Of a DNA stretch of 64,000 bases, positions 1 through 9,806 are shown in pieces. How positions within the stretch are numbered: the first letter of the stretch is position 1; each line of letters starts with the position of its first letter. This DNA comes from Catalinimonas niigatensis. Lineage in GTDB: Bacteria > Bacteroidota > Bacteroidia > Cytophagales > Cyclobacteriaceae. The stretch covers positions 186,001 through 250,000 of the forward strand of contig NZ_CP119422.1 in assembly GCF_030506285.1 (NCBI RefSeq), written 5' to 3'. The notes beneath the pieces are model-generated. The model was not told the origin of the DNA, did not search any database, and saw only the letters and a list, made by a program, of their open reading frames with translations. Made by a program: the position numbers and the translations under genes.

Positions 1-605
1 GCAACGGGATTAGGATTTAGTGGATCTGAAATGTATACCATACGAGTCTCTTTGTCATAGCCTTTGATCAATACAAAATGCCCACTAGGTTCACCTTTCA
101 CATCGTGGTATTGATTGGTTTCAGGAATCTCACGAGCACATTGGTACAAATAGGTAGCACTAAGACCTGTCAAAACAGGTATTTGTTTGACTAAATATTT
201 TTTTAAAAGTTTGGGTGTTAATTCTTCATATAAAATCCTTCCTCCTAGCTGGAGAAAATGCAGATAAGCATCCGTGGCTTGTTTGATTCTCAATTGTCTT
301 TTCAGCGATGCCTGTTGCCTTAATTTGATAGGTAAATTAATACCTTCAGCAAACCACGTAGGATCAAAAATATGCAGATTATAAGTGTAAATACTAGCCT
401 GATATCCACGCTGTAGTGCATGTATACCCAGATACACGGCCAATGTGCCTCCGGTTTTTAGTTGTTGTACTTCTGCAATCACTGTCTCCATCTCAATATG
501 ATCCTGATAGTAGTTGTACAACGCATGCAGACAGGTAGGCCCGCAAGTAACATCATCGGGCTGAGGTCTGATATTGACTGTCATAACATGCTTTGCTTCA
601 TCCAT
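1..605 (-). CDS. C39-like cysteine peptidase-fold protein, C-terminus beyond window
   Basis: The reading frame begins at the ATG at 605-603 and runs off the left edge of the window with no stop, giving 201 codons. Near the N-terminus is the motif DDVTCGPTCLHALYNYY, which resembles the Cys-containing nucleophile helix of peptidase C39-like proteins. Further on, GHFVLIKGYD looks like the histidine-containing part of the same papain-like fold, followed by a DPLNPNP segment. Such stand-alone C39-like proteins have no signal peptide here, so a cytoplasmic peptidase or amide-forming enzyme is possible. The substrate is unknown. It is transcribed divergently from the sigma factor gene that follows. 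The family assignment rests on motifs only and the missing C-terminus could change it. Confidence 0.6.
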   Translation of the reverse strand, partial: MDEAKHVMTVNIRPQPDDVTCGPTCLHALYNYYQDHIEMETVIAEVQQLKTGGTLAVYLGIHALQRGYQASIYTYNLHIFDPTWFAEGINLPIKLRQQASLKRQLRIKQATDAYLHFLQLGGRILYEELTPKLLKKYLVKQIPVLTGLSATYLYQCAREIPETNQYHDVKGEPSGHFVLIKGYDKETRMVYISDPLNPNPV

Positions 606-717
606 ACACTCTTCCGTATAATTTTAATACTTTGACGAAGGTGAAAGCAAAAGTCACTCTCATGGTGAGCAAATGTTTGTTATTATTGCAAATGGTAGAA
701 AAACGTATCAAATTCAT

Positions 718-1281
718 ATGACTGATATTGATAAATTGGATGATGAAGGGTTAGCGCTAAGACTTAAAGAAACCGGCGATCAGCGTTATTTTGCAGAATT
801 AATGCGCAGACATGAAAGAAAAATATTAAAAAAATGTAAGAGTTATGTAAAGCAGGATGAGGCCAGTGAGGACCTGATGCAGGAGGTAATGATTAAGCTT
901 TTTTTGCGGATAAAAGATTTTAGAAGCGAGGCAAAATTCTCTACCTGGCTTTTTACCATTATCCATAGTACCTGTATAGATTACCTTCGCAAACATAAAA
1001 AAAATGTTCACAGCATCATTACTGAAAAGCTTAGCGATGAAGTAGCAGAAATAGTGGATACAGAAGAGGAGGTGACTGAAGCGATGAGTGAAAAAATACT
1101 GGAAGAGCTGCTGAACCACATGACACCTGAAGAAAAGATGTTATTGCTGCTGAAATACAAGGAAAAACATCAGATCAAAGATATTCAACTCACTTTAAAC
1201 TTATCGGAAAGTGCAGTGAAGATGCGTCTAAAAAGAGCTAAAGAAAAAATTAATAAACTTTATTATAAACACAGGCAGTAA
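718..1281 (+). CDS. RNA polymerase sigma-70 family (ECF-type) sigma factor
   Basis: This is a small two-domain sigma factor of about 187 residues. Region 2 is visible as the segment around SEDLMQEVMIKLFLRIKDF followed by KFSTWLFTIIHSTCIDYLRK, the usual core-binding and -10 recognition helices. Region 4 is the C-terminal helix-turn-helix containing IKDIQLTLNLSESAVKMRLKRAKEKI. I chose the ATG at 718, which starts with the usual short acidic N-terminus (MTDIDKLDDEG). An in-frame ATG at 673 would add 15 residues. No anti-sigma gene follows; the next gene is the L-rhamnose mutarotase about 150 bases downstream. Whether it controls that rhamnose-related group is unknown. Confidence 0.85.
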   Translation: MTDIDKLDDEGLALRLKETGDQRYFAELMRRHERKILKKCKSYVKQDEASEDLMQEVMIKLFLRIKDFRSEAKFSTWLFTIIHSTCIDYLRKHKKNVHSIITEKLSDEVAEIVDTEEEVTEAMSEKILEELLNHMTPEEKMLLLLKYKEKHQIKDIQLTLNLSESAVKMRLKRAKEKINKLYYKHRQ

Positions 1282-1433
1282 TAGAATATTTGCTTAGTAC
1301 GAGGTTTACATTAACCATATTCAAAAAAAATAAATTTGAGATAGTGAATCCGTACATTTTTGCGAAAAGTGGCTCATTCACATTATAGACAAGTTATACA
1401 CAGAAAAGAATAGTGAAACTCTAAAACAATGCT

Positions 1434-1748
1434 ATGAAACGAAATGCATTCAAAATGAAACTGAAGCCGGGCTATGAGGATGAATATAAAAAGAGACATG
1501 ATCAAATCTGGCCGGAATTAAGTGAATGTCTGAAAGAAGCTGGAATACATGATTATTCTATCTATCTGGATGAAGAATCCTTAACGCTTTTTGCTTTTCA
1601 AAAATTAGAGGACGGGTACGATGCTCAGAAGTTAGCAATGCATCCGATAATTAGAAGATGGTGGGCTTTTATGGCAGATATCATGGATACCAATCCGGAT
1701 CATTCTCCAGTCAGTAAGCCTCTGTATGAAGTATTTCACATGGATTGA
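1434..1748 (+). CDS. rhaM: L-rhamnose mutarotase family protein
   Basis: The 104-residue product has the full length and motif series of the RhaM/YiiL family: KKRHDQIWPEL near residue 21 with the conserved His, DYSIYLD, LFAFQKLE, then WWAFMADIMDTNPDHSP and the terminal LYEVFHMD. RhaM interconverts the alpha and beta anomers of L-rhamnose, supplying the form used by rhamnose isomerase. It is cytoplasmic. Its downstream neighbours on the same strand are a secreted polysaccharide deacetylase and a GH106-type alpha-L-rhamnosidase, which makes a rhamnose-releasing and rhamnose-using role coherent. Some family members act on other 6-deoxy sugars such as L-fucose, so the exact substrate is inferred. 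Confidence 0.88.
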   Translation: MKRNAFKMKLKPGYEDEYKKRHDQIWPELSECLKEAGIHDYSIYLDEESLTLFAFQKLEDGYDAQKLAMHPIIRRWWAFMADIMDTNPDHSPVSKPLYEVFHMD

Positions 1749-1845
1749 GCCGTATAGGTAGCGTATGGAATCAAAAGTTTATTTAACAAGATGGAGAACA
1801 AAATCTATCAAAAAGTATTTTTAAGAGTTAAATCATTAGACCCAT

Positions 1846-2667
1846 ATGTACGCTTTATCCACTAAATTTCTACAGAATAATCCATCTAAAATAAGTAGAG
1901 TATTGGTATATATGTGTCTGTTCTCCCTTCCGGCTTTTTCGCAGATCATCCAAAAACCTATTCCTGATAAATTAGTGGTACTCACTTTTGATGATGCGGT
2001 CAGTACGCATGCTACTTATGTAGGACCGTTACTCAGGGAATATGGATTTGGAGGTACTTTCTTTGTCTGCGAATTCCCACCTGATTTTGAAGATAAATCT
2101 AAGTATATGTCTTGGAAGCAGATTCAGGAACTTGGTGAGATGGGTTTTGAGATTGCCAACCACACCAAAACACACACGCATGTCAACACAATGGATAAAG
2201 CTCAGTTTGTGGAAGAATTAGAGTATATAGAATACAAATGTCAGGAACTGGGTTTAGATAAACCAGTCAGTTTTGCTTATCCCGCTTACGATACCGATCC
2301 TGAGGCGATTAAAACTTTGGAAGAACAAGGGTATCAATTTGCCCGGGTGGGAGGAAGCCAGGCTTATGATCCAAAAGTAAATCATCCCTATCTGATTCCC
2401 AGTTTTAGTACTACCGGAGTAGACAAAGGACGTGTGTTGAAGGCGATAGATCAGGCAAAAGATGGAAAAATTGTGGTGCTCACCATTCACGGGGTACCGG
2501 ATTATGCCCACGATTGGGTGACTACTCCTCCCAAACTTTTTGAAGCTTATATGCAGTACCTGCATCAAAATGATTATAAAGTCATTGCATTGCGAGATCT
2601 GGAAAGATATATTAATGTAAAAGAAGCATTAAAGAAAATAGAACCGGATTTTGAGAGAGTGAAATGA
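1846..2667 (+). CDS. secreted polysaccharide deacetylase (NodB/CE4-like)
   Basis: A 273-residue protein with an N-terminal signal peptide ending near PAFSQ (about residue 33). The NodB homology domain follows: LTFDDAV carries the catalytic and metal-binding Asp pair, and ANHTKTHTHV supplies the metal-binding His-x-x-x-His-type motif. The conserved FAYPAYDTD lies near residues 141-149, and a late hydrophobic strand IVVLTIHGVPD provides the C-terminal catalytic His. Enzymes of this class remove N- or O-acetyl groups from carbohydrates such as chitin-like or acetylated plant polysaccharides. It is followed after 20 bases by the GH106 gene, so the two are probably co-transcribed and act together outside the inner membrane. 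The substrate is not determined by sequence. Confidence 0.83.
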   Translation: MYALSTKFLQNNPSKISRVLVYMCLFSLPAFSQIIQKPIPDKLVVLTFDDAVSTHATYVGPLLREYGFGGTFFVCEFPPDFEDKSKYMSWKQIQELGEMGFEIANHTKTHTHVNTMDKAQFVEELEYIEYKCQELGLDKPVSFAYPAYDTDPEAIKTLEEQGYQFARVGGSQAYDPKVNHPYLIPSFSTTGVDKGRVLKAIDQAKDGKIVVLTIHGVPDYAHDWVTTPPKLFEAYMQYLHQNDYKVIALRDLERYINVKEALKKIEPDFERVK

Positions 2668-2687
2668 GAAATAAATGACAGTGAATC

Positions 2688-5639
2688 ATGCCAAGTATGA
2701 TCAACATGACCACTTCCGATAGAATTTTTCAACTGTTACTTATCTGTATATTACTGATTATACCCCAGCTATGCTTTTCACAGATACAATGGCCGGAAAT
2801 TACACCGCAAAATAAACCCTGGACCCGCTGGTGGTGGATGGGTAGCAGCATCAACGAAAAGGATGTCAGTGATTTGCTAGAGACATACAAAGAAGCTGGT
2901 TTGGGTGGAGTAGAAATTACACCCATCTATGGAGTGGCCGGTTATGAGGAGCATTTCATACCCTATTTGTCAGATAAATGGGTACAAAAGCTGACTTTCA
3001 CATTCAAAGAAGCTGCCCGGCTTAAGCTTGGGGTAGATATGGCTACGGGTACCGGTTGGCCTTTTGGTGGTCCTTGGATAGGTGCTGAAGAAGCGAGCAA
3101 ATATGTAGCTTATAAAACGTATACACTTAATGCTGGCCAAAGGCTCAACGAAAGAGTGGTGTACCTACAGCAACCATTGGTGAGGGCAGTGGGCAACCAG
3201 ATTTATGAGTCTTACGGTATTTATAAACTGAATGGTGAAAAAATACATGGTTCACGCCAAAATCCTTTGTTAAAAGAAAACTCTAAACCAATTGACATTT
3301 CTGATATCAAAGAACCCATCACGGCGAACAAGAATTTGCAGGCTCTGGCGCTAGATCAGGTGAGATTTGAAAAGAGTTTACCTTTACAAACCCTGATGGC
3401 TTATTCAAATCAGGGTGAAGTTTTAAATTTAACTGATAAAGTTAACGATGAAGGAAATCTGGACTGGACGGCTTCCGATGATAAATGGACGCTTTATGCA
3501 GTTTTTCAGGGATGGCATGGGAAAATGGTGGAAAGGGCTGCCCCCGGAGGAGAAGGTTACGTCATTGATCATTTTTCACAAGAAGCTATCCGTGTTTATC
3601 TGGAAAAATTTGATCAAGCGTTGACTACAAAAGATATCTCTTCTTTAAGATCTTTTTTTAATGATTCTTATGAAGTAGATGATGCCAGTGGTCAGGCAAA
3701 CTGGACACCGGAACTGTGGGATGAATTTGGACAAAGAAGAGGCTACGATTTGAGGGAGCATTTACCAGCACTTTTCGGTAATGATGCTGAGGATAAAAAT
3801 AAGGCGGTACTGTCGGATTACCGGGAAACTATTTCTGAACTTCTACTTGAAAATTTTACCCAGCCCTGGCAGGAGTGGGCACATGGCAAAGATGCGATAA
3901 TACGCAATCAGGCACATGGTTCGCCCGCAAATATTTTGGATTTATATGCAGCCAGTGACATCCCTGAAACGGAGGGAAATGAAGTTCTTAGGTTCAAGTT
4001 CGCGACTTCAGCGGCTAATGTGGCGGGTAGAGAACTGGTTTCCGCAGAAGCGGCAACCTGGCTGAATGAACATTTCACCTCTACCTTATCAGATGTAAAA
4101 GAAGCGGTGGATCGTTTTTTTCTGGGTGGAGTAAACCATATCTTTTATCATGGGACTAATTATTCACCACAGCAGGAGGAGTGGCCGGGTTGGCTATTTT
4201 ATGCAGCGGTGCATTTTTCACCCTCAAATCCTTTGTGGGCAGATCTTGATGCGTTGAATACCTATATAGCCCACACTCAGTCATTTCTACAAATGGGTCA
4301 TCCAGACAATGATATCCTCTTGTATTATCCTGTCTATGACTATTACGCGGAGAGGGGCAACGAACTACTTCGTCATTTTGATGGCTTTGAAGAATCTGAT
4401 AAATCTTCATTTAAAAACAATGTAAATCTATTGCAGAAAAAAGGATATGCATTTGATATGATATCGGATAAACAGCTTCAAAAGGTGACTTATGCAGAGA
4501 AATCACTGGTATCAGCTAACAACCTTTATCAGACAATTGTAGTGCCCAATTGTGAATATATGCCATTAAACACTTTGCAGAAAATCATGCAACTGGCAGA
4601 AGGAGGAGCTTCTATCATCGTACATAGAGCTTTGCCTGCAAGCATCCCGGGCCTAAGAAAAGATAACCTGGAGGAGTTTAGAAAACTTAAAGCTCAATTA
4701 TACTTTAAGAAGCAAAGCAATGGGATACAGGAAGCAACTGTCGGACAAGGGAGAATCATCATGGGAAATAATTTTGAAAGGCTCATGAGCTATGCCTCTG
4801 TAAGGCGGGAAGTTTTGGTAGATCAAGGATTACAATTTGTCAGAAGGGTAAATGACAATCAACATCTCTATTTCCTAAAAAACCAGGGAGATAAACCACT
4901 AGAGGGATGGGTACCAATTCAGGCTACAGGACAGTTAGTCGCTATTTACGATCCTATGCGTAAAAAAAGTGGTCTGGCATCAGTGAGAAATACAAAAAAC
5001 AGAACATTGGAAGTATATCTTCAGCTTGCTCCCGGTGAAAGCTGCATATTGCAGACTTTTCCTAATTCTTTTTCAGCATCTACTTTTCCATATTATCAAG
5101 TGGTGGGAAAAGCCATACCTCTGGAAGGAAGCTGGTCCATTGATTTTATGAAAGGAGGGCCCACACTACCTTCCAGCATAAATACTTCTACTTTGAGATC
5201 ATGGACAGCCCTCAAGCAGGATGAGATTGATAAATTCTCAGGAACTGCCCGATATTCACTTAACTTTCCCTTACCCTCAGGAGAGTATGAAGCGCTGAGG
5301 CTTGATTTAGGAACTGTCAAAGAAAGCGCTACGGTATATTTAAATGGTGAAGTATTAGAAACTCTATTAGGCCCCAACTATTCAATCACTATAGATAGAA
5401 ATAAGATGATGTTAGTAAATAAGCTGGAGGTAGAAGTCTCAAATCTCATGGCTAATCGCATTGCTGATCTGGATCAGAGGAAGGTAGGGTGGAAAAAATT
5501 TTACAACATCAATTTCCCTGCACGTTTAAGCGAAAATCGTAATGCAAATGGATTATTTGATGCATCTCAATGGAGCCCCAAACCATCTGGCCTAATGGGT
5601 CCTGTCACACTTACTCCATTGAATAAAATGAAATTGTAG
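2688..5639 (+). CDS. GH106-type alpha-L-rhamnosidase
   Basis: A 983-residue secreted enzyme with a signal peptide ending near LCFSQ (residue 32). The mature N-terminus carries KPWTRWWWMGSSINEKDV and GLGGVEITPIYGV, then DMATGTGWPFGGPW, a series typical of the GH106 catalytic barrel. The middle holds SAEAATWLNEHFTSTLSDVK and a long barrel extension. The C-terminal third is made of beta-sandwich domains ending in WSPKPSGLMGPVTLTPL, which is the usual end of this family. Characterised GH106 enzymes hydrolyse terminal alpha-L-rhamnosyl residues, including those of rhamnogalacturonan II, and have a similar length of about 1000 residues. The gene lies 20 bases after the deacetylase gene and downstream of rhaM. 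The linkage it cuts cannot be read from sequence. Confidence 0.82.
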   Translation: MPSMINMTTSDRIFQLLLICILLIIPQLCFSQIQWPEITPQNKPWTRWWWMGSSINEKDVSDLLETYKEAGLGGVEITPIYGVAGYEEHFIPYLSDKWVQKLTFTFKEAARLKLGVDMATGTGWPFGGPWIGAEEASKYVAYKTYTLNAGQRLNERVVYLQQPLVRAVGNQIYESYGIYKLNGEKIHGSRQNPLLKENSKPIDISDIKEPITANKNLQALALDQVRFEKSLPLQTLMAYSNQGEVLNLTDKVNDEGNLDWTASDDKWTLYAVFQGWHGKMVERAAPGGEGYVIDHFSQEAIRVYLEKFDQALTTKDISSLRSFFNDSYEVDDASGQANWTPELWDEFGQRRGYDLREHLPALFGNDAEDKNKAVLSDYRETISELLLENFTQPWQEWAHGKDAIIRNQAHGSPANILDLYAASDIPETEGNEVLRFKFATSAANVAGRELVSAEAATWLNEHFTSTLSDVKEAVDRFFLGGVNHIFYHGTNYSPQQEEWPGWLFYAAVHFSPSNPLWADLDALNTYIAHTQSFLQMGHPDNDILLYYPVYDYYAERGNELLRHFDGFEESDKSSFKNNVNLLQKKGYAFDMISDKQLQKVTYAEKSLVSANNLYQTIVVPNCEYMPLNTLQKIMQLAEGGASIIVHRALPASIPGLRKDNLEEFRKLKAQLYFKKQSNGIQEATVGQGRIIMGNNFERLMSYASVRREVLVDQGLQFVRRVNDNQHLYFLKNQGDKPLEGWVPIQATGQLVAIYDPMRKKSGLASVRNTKNRTLEVYLQLAPGESCILQTFPNSFSASTFPYYQVVGKAIPLEGSWSIDFMKGGPTLPSSINTSTLRSWTALKQDEIDKFSGTARYSLNFPLPSGEYEALRLDLGTVKESATVYLNGEVLETLLGPNYSITIDRNKMMLVNKLEVEVSNLMANRIADLDQRKVGWKKFYNINFPARLSENRNANGLFDASQWSPKPSGLMGPVTLTPLNKMKL

Positions 5640-5908
5640 AAACCGGTTCTTTTTTCTTTCTAATCTAATTTTTCATTTCAGGATTTTTATACGATCAGAA
5701 GTTACGCAGAGACTGATTTAGTAGTAAAAAATGTACGTAGGGCAGGAAAAATCGTACTTGCTGCGTGTGTTTTTGTGCGCATAGCTATTATTTTGATAGT
5801 CCGAAGCTACTGTTCCTTTCTGTATCAAGAGTAACAAAAAATAAGCTCATTAGAGCACTTTTAAGCCTTAAAAAGGATGTTTGCGTAATTCCAAAAGATA
5901 AGAGAAAT

Positions 5909-7063
5909 CTAAAAAATCACACCTAATCTTAAGTCAAAATTGTCAGCTACCTGAGCATGTGCTTTCAATGAAATACCTGCTACCAAGAATTCATTCAACT
6001 GATAAGCCAATTCATACCTTTGATAAAACTTTTGACTAATAAGCGAACTTGGTTTATACACATAATAAATCATTTGTTGGTTAAAATTGAATTTACCAAA
6101 AATGAAATGATGACCAACTGACCAGCCCAATACATGTGGATCTTCGTCAATTTCTCTCCTCCGGGCTTCCACAGAAAGTGAGTTATCCCTGAAAAATTCA
6201 ACCCCAGTACTTAAAGCATTAAAATTTGCAATCATGATTTTTGCCCCTCCTGCAATCCCTAAAAGCCATCTCTTTTCTTCGGTAAATTCATCAGTTGCTG
6301 TCGCTGTTTTCCGTGTAGCAAACAATCGTCCATATCCTTGAATTGCGCCTTTTCTAACTTCAACTTTATCCCATTTTTTTAAAGGCAAAGGGTTTATTTT
6401 GTAATCCAGGCCCAAACCTATCGTAGGAAAATTCATCCCTTTATTAGGTTGTTTGATACCACCGTTAGAGATGTGATTATAATGTATAGTTAAGTTTAAA
6501 TACCACTCTGGAGAGATTTTATAATTAATAGCAAAATTCAAGAATACGATAAAGCTTATCGGAGAACTAAAGAAGGTATTTTGGGGATTCGTCACTTCAT
6601 CATAGACCTGATCCAGATACGTTGCCCCAATTCCAGTACGAAAAGTAAAAAAAAGATCCTTTTGAAAAGTTAAATAAGGTTCTCCATACAAGATAAGGTT
6701 GTAAGCATTGCCCAGTAAAGCAGGATTGCCAAAGTTAAAATAAGTAAAGGATAAGCCAACCTTTGAGTAACAGTTGCATTGGTTCCATGCCTTTTGTGTA
6801 AGGCTCAATTTGCTCCAGTCTAACTGCAATCCCCAGGGATAGGAATCAGCTATTGTAGCAAGTTCTCTTGAATGTGGAATAATAAAGCCGTAATGTGTCT
6901 TGAGTCCCAAAAGAGTGGAAGAGCTTTGTTCATTTTGAGCAGTAGCATACAAGGGATCAACTATGCATAGCGTGAGTAGAATGAGCTGTTTTTTATAGGA
7001 TATGAGGAGCTTTCCTGAGCATATCACGTTGTCTAACATAAAAATTGATAGTGCTCGGAGCAT
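5909..7063 (-). CDS. acyloxyacyl hydrolase / PagL-like outer-membrane protein
   Basis: A 384-residue protein with an N-terminal hydrophobic signal ending near YATAQ, then a run of alternating beta strands expected for an outer-membrane barrel. The segment HYNHISNGGIKQPNKGMNFP matches the His-x-Ser-Asn catalytic motif of PagL-type lipid A 3-O-deacylases, where His and Ser form the active site. In Bacteroidota such proteins are often larger than proteobacterial PagL because of a C-terminal extension, as here (about 150 extra residues). The likely role is remodelling of lipid A or another outer-membrane lipid. It is convergent with the GH106 gene and stands alone. An in-frame start eight residues later is also possible. 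Confidence 0.68.
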   Translation of the reverse strand: MLRALSIFMLDNVICSGKLLISYKKQLILLTLCIVDPLYATAQNEQSSSTLLGLKTHYGFIIPHSRELATIADSYPWGLQLDWSKLSLTQKAWNQCNCYSKVGLSFTYFNFGNPALLGNAYNLILYGEPYLTFQKDLFFTFRTGIGATYLDQVYDEVTNPQNTFFSSPISFIVFLNFAINYKISPEWYLNLTIHYNHISNGGIKQPNKGMNFPTIGLGLDYKINPLPLKKWDKVEVRKGAIQGYGRLFATRKTATATDEFTEEKRWLLGIAGGAKIMIANFNALSTGVEFFRDNSLSVEARRREIDEDPHVLGWSVGHHFIFGKFNFNQQMIYYVYKPSSLISQKFYQRYELAYQLNEFLVAGISLKAHAQVADNFDLRLGVIF

Positions 7064-7240
7064 AATTTAATTGTTTGATAAAAGATACCCTCGTCGGAGT
7101 CATCTTAACCAGATTGACTATCTTAAGGTTATTACCAAATAATAGCAATTTAAGAAACACATTTGCTATCTAAAGGCTGTGTTTGGCTACTACAGAATTA
7201 TCACTAGATTAGTCTCTCAGTATATTTTATCTGCTATACC

Positions 7241-9517
7241 ATGTCTACTCAATCTGATATAAAAGCCGATTCCGAAAGGGGTAAATCTAACATTTCACGG
7301 AGAGATTTCTTGCAGTACAGTGCTGTTCTTGCGGCAGTTACAGTACAACTACCTCTGACTAATCATGAAGGGAGTATTCAGCATAATGATCAAACCTCCT
7401 TCTGGTACCAGCAGCCTTTACGAATTCTGCAAACCGTGCTGAGGGAAACAGACGCTAAAAGTTATGATGCTAATGCGGTAGTATCATATATGCAGCAAGC
7501 CGGATGTAATACTTTGGTGGTCAATGCGGGTGGTATTGTAGATTTTTTTCAGAACCCTCTGCCTGGTGCCAATATCAATCCTTTGATGGGCGATAGAGAT
7601 ATACTGAAAGAAATTACAACGGCCTGTCAGGAAGCAGGCATCAGAGTGATAGGCAGGGTAGATTTCCGAGGAGTAGAAAAAAAGATTTACCAGCAATTTC
7701 CTGAATGGTTTAGTATGGGAGCTGATCAAAAGCCTGTACAACTTGACTATACCAGACCCAGGTTATATGCTTCCTGCTATACCGGCTATCACCGAAATGA
7801 GCATGCTGAAAAATTCATTGCTTATTTAATGCAAAACTATGTCTTGGACGGCATCTGGCACAACAGTATAGGTGTAGGTGGCATCTGTCATTGTAAACAC
7901 TGTCAATCAAGTTTTGAAGCAGATACAGGATTAAAAGTACCTGATCATCAGTCCGCTACCGAAGCTCAACTAGACCAGTACATGAAGTGGAAATCACAGG
8001 TAGCGGATCAGCATATGGAGCGAATGAAGAGAACTGTCAAGTCTTTTGGTGAAAATAAAGTATATACTGCTGAGGTATTCAGCATGTTTGAATCAGGGGG
8101 ACGTATCCACTCCGGCATTGATTTGTACAATGCCCGCGATCATTTTGATTTTCTGGTGAGTGTAGCTTTTCTGACAGAAAATAGTGAGCATATTCGATAT
8201 GAGGATCTAAATTATGCCAATACTATTGTCAAATTTCTCAAATCTATGGCTCCGGAGAAAGAAGCTATTATTTTATATGGAGGCAATGGCACCGCTCACC
8301 GATATGTCATGGACCCACCAATTGACTTACAAGTTTGGCTGTGGCAAGCACTCGCAGCAGGAGGCAGGTTTTGGAATTGTAATTTTACCGGTATGCATCC
8401 TGATGCTACCCATGACCGCCGAAATGCTTATAACAATACCGAAGCTTATCATTTTGTTCAGACACATGCGGAACTGCTGGCACAACAGGTACCGGTTGCC
8501 AATGTGGGTATTTACTATTCCCGTTCTACGCGCTTGTTTTACCGCGACCAGCCAGAAGAAGGAGATCGCTTTGATGCTGCGATCAAAGGTGTGGAAAGTG
8601 TGCTGATGGAAAACCACATACTCCATGATTTTATAGCAGATGATCAGCTTAGTAGAGTAAGACTACAGAAATATAAACTTGTCATTCTCCCTAATGTACG
8701 TTGTCTTTCTGATACGGAAATAGAGATTTTGATTAACTATGTGCAGGAAGGAGGAAGATTAATGGCCACCTATGCCACAAGTTTGTACGATAATGACGGA
8801 ATTGAGAGAACTGATTTTGGTTTGGCTGAAGTATTTGGTTGTCATTACACTGGTGAAAAAGTAAATACACGTAAAGATAATTATCAATATATTCTTCAGC
8901 CTGAGCATCCTATTGTAGCAGAGGACAGTAAAAAAACAGAGCTGCTCATCAACGCAGGCTATACTTTACTAACGAGCGCCTCTCAAACCCCCAAAGTCAT
9001 TTGTACCCATGTGCCTACTGTTCATAATCAACCGCCGGAGAAAGCCTGGGTAGGAGAGTGGTCAACGGAACATCCTACAGTCGTAGAAAACTCTTTTGGC
9101 AAAGGAAAGGTACTGTATTTTGCCAACCAACCGGATCAGATTACTTATGAAATAGGACATCCTGATGCAAGAAATCTGTTGTATAGAAGTGTGAAGTATT
9201 TGGCAGGAGACGCTATACCTATAGAAAGTACTGCACCCGAAAGTGTACATATTGGCTTGACAAAATCCATCAAAGAACCAGATCATTATATTTTATCGTT
9301 TGTCAACACTACCTCAGCACCGGTCCGACCGATTCGTAGTTTATTACCAGTAAGAGATATTTCAGTAAAACTGCGTTTGGACGGAAAGACTCTGGCTTCG
9401 CATCAGGTTTTGCGTGCGCAAGGTGATTGTCAGATCAATTCTGATGGGAGAGTCCTCACCATCAATATTAGCAAATTAGAAGATTTATGTGCTCTCTATT
9501 TGCAGATGCAATCATGA
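7241..9517 (+). CDS. Tat-exported glycoside-hydrolase-like protein with beta-galactosidase trimerisation-type domain
   Basis: The 758-residue product begins with a twin-arginine signal (SRRDFLQYSAVLAA). Residues about 55-390 form a barrel resembling the hypothetical glycoside hydrolase family GHL6: conserved GCNTLVVNAGGIVDFFQ, RVIGRVDFRGVEKK, YHRNEHAEKFIAYLMQNY, DGIWHNSIG and a CHCKHC cysteine cluster near residue 220. Residues about 410-650 look like the flavodoxin-like trimerisation domain of GH42 beta-galactosidases (YKLVILPNVRCLS, INYVQEGGRLMATY, GKGKVLYFANQPDQ). A short beta domain closes the protein. Members are often annotated as alpha-amylase-family or GH42-related proteins, but I know of no assigned substrate. 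Catalytic residues cannot be named with confidence. Confidence 0.66.
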   Translation: MSTQSDIKADSERGKSNISRRDFLQYSAVLAAVTVQLPLTNHEGSIQHNDQTSFWYQQPLRILQTVLRETDAKSYDANAVVSYMQQAGCNTLVVNAGGIVDFFQNPLPGANINPLMGDRDILKEITTACQEAGIRVIGRVDFRGVEKKIYQQFPEWFSMGADQKPVQLDYTRPRLYASCYTGYHRNEHAEKFIAYLMQNYVLDGIWHNSIGVGGICHCKHCQSSFEADTGLKVPDHQSATEAQLDQYMKWKSQVADQHMERMKRTVKSFGENKVYTAEVFSMFESGGRIHSGIDLYNARDHFDFLVSVAFLTENSEHIRYEDLNYANTIVKFLKSMAPEKEAIILYGGNGTAHRYVMDPPIDLQVWLWQALAAGGRFWNCNFTGMHPDATHDRRNAYNNTEAYHFVQTHAELLAQQVPVANVGIYYSRSTRLFYRDQPEEGDRFDAAIKGVESVLMENHILHDFIADDQLSRVRLQKYKLVILPNVRCLSDTEIEILINYVQEGGRLMATYATSLYDNDGIERTDFGLAEVFGCHYTGEKVNTRKDNYQYILQPEHPIVAEDSKKTELLINAGYTLLTSASQTPKVICTHVPTVHNQPPEKAWVGEWSTEHPTVVENSFGKGKVLYFANQPDQITYEIGHPDARNLLYRSVKYLAGDAIPIESTAPESVHIGLTKSIKEPDHYILSFVNTTSAPVRPIRSLLPVRDISVKLRLDGKTLASHQVLRAQGDCQINSDGRVLTINISKLEDLCALYLQMQS

Positions 9518-9806
9518 TTCTCAAGTAGAAATTATCTTTTTTCACGATAGCCGCCATAATGGAATATTATTTAAAGATTTGGTTATATAAACTTTTATTT
9601 CATTCAGAAATTATATACTAAAATTGGTTTATTCTCCCTTTTTTTAACCAAAAATTAGAGCATTGTTTAATAATGCGTTAAAATCCCCGTAAATCAGCAA
9701 TTGCACTTTGAGTATCCAGGGTTTCAAATTTGTTTTTGCTTGCTAAAGATTGTATAAAATTGATTAGTTTATACCATTGTTTTATAACTGATACTCAACC
9801 ATTATC

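Noticed and set aside
5640-5720. Possible terminator AACCGGTT followed by T-run after GH106
   Set aside because: The palindrome has no loop, so a stable hairpin cannot form as required for an intrinsic terminator.
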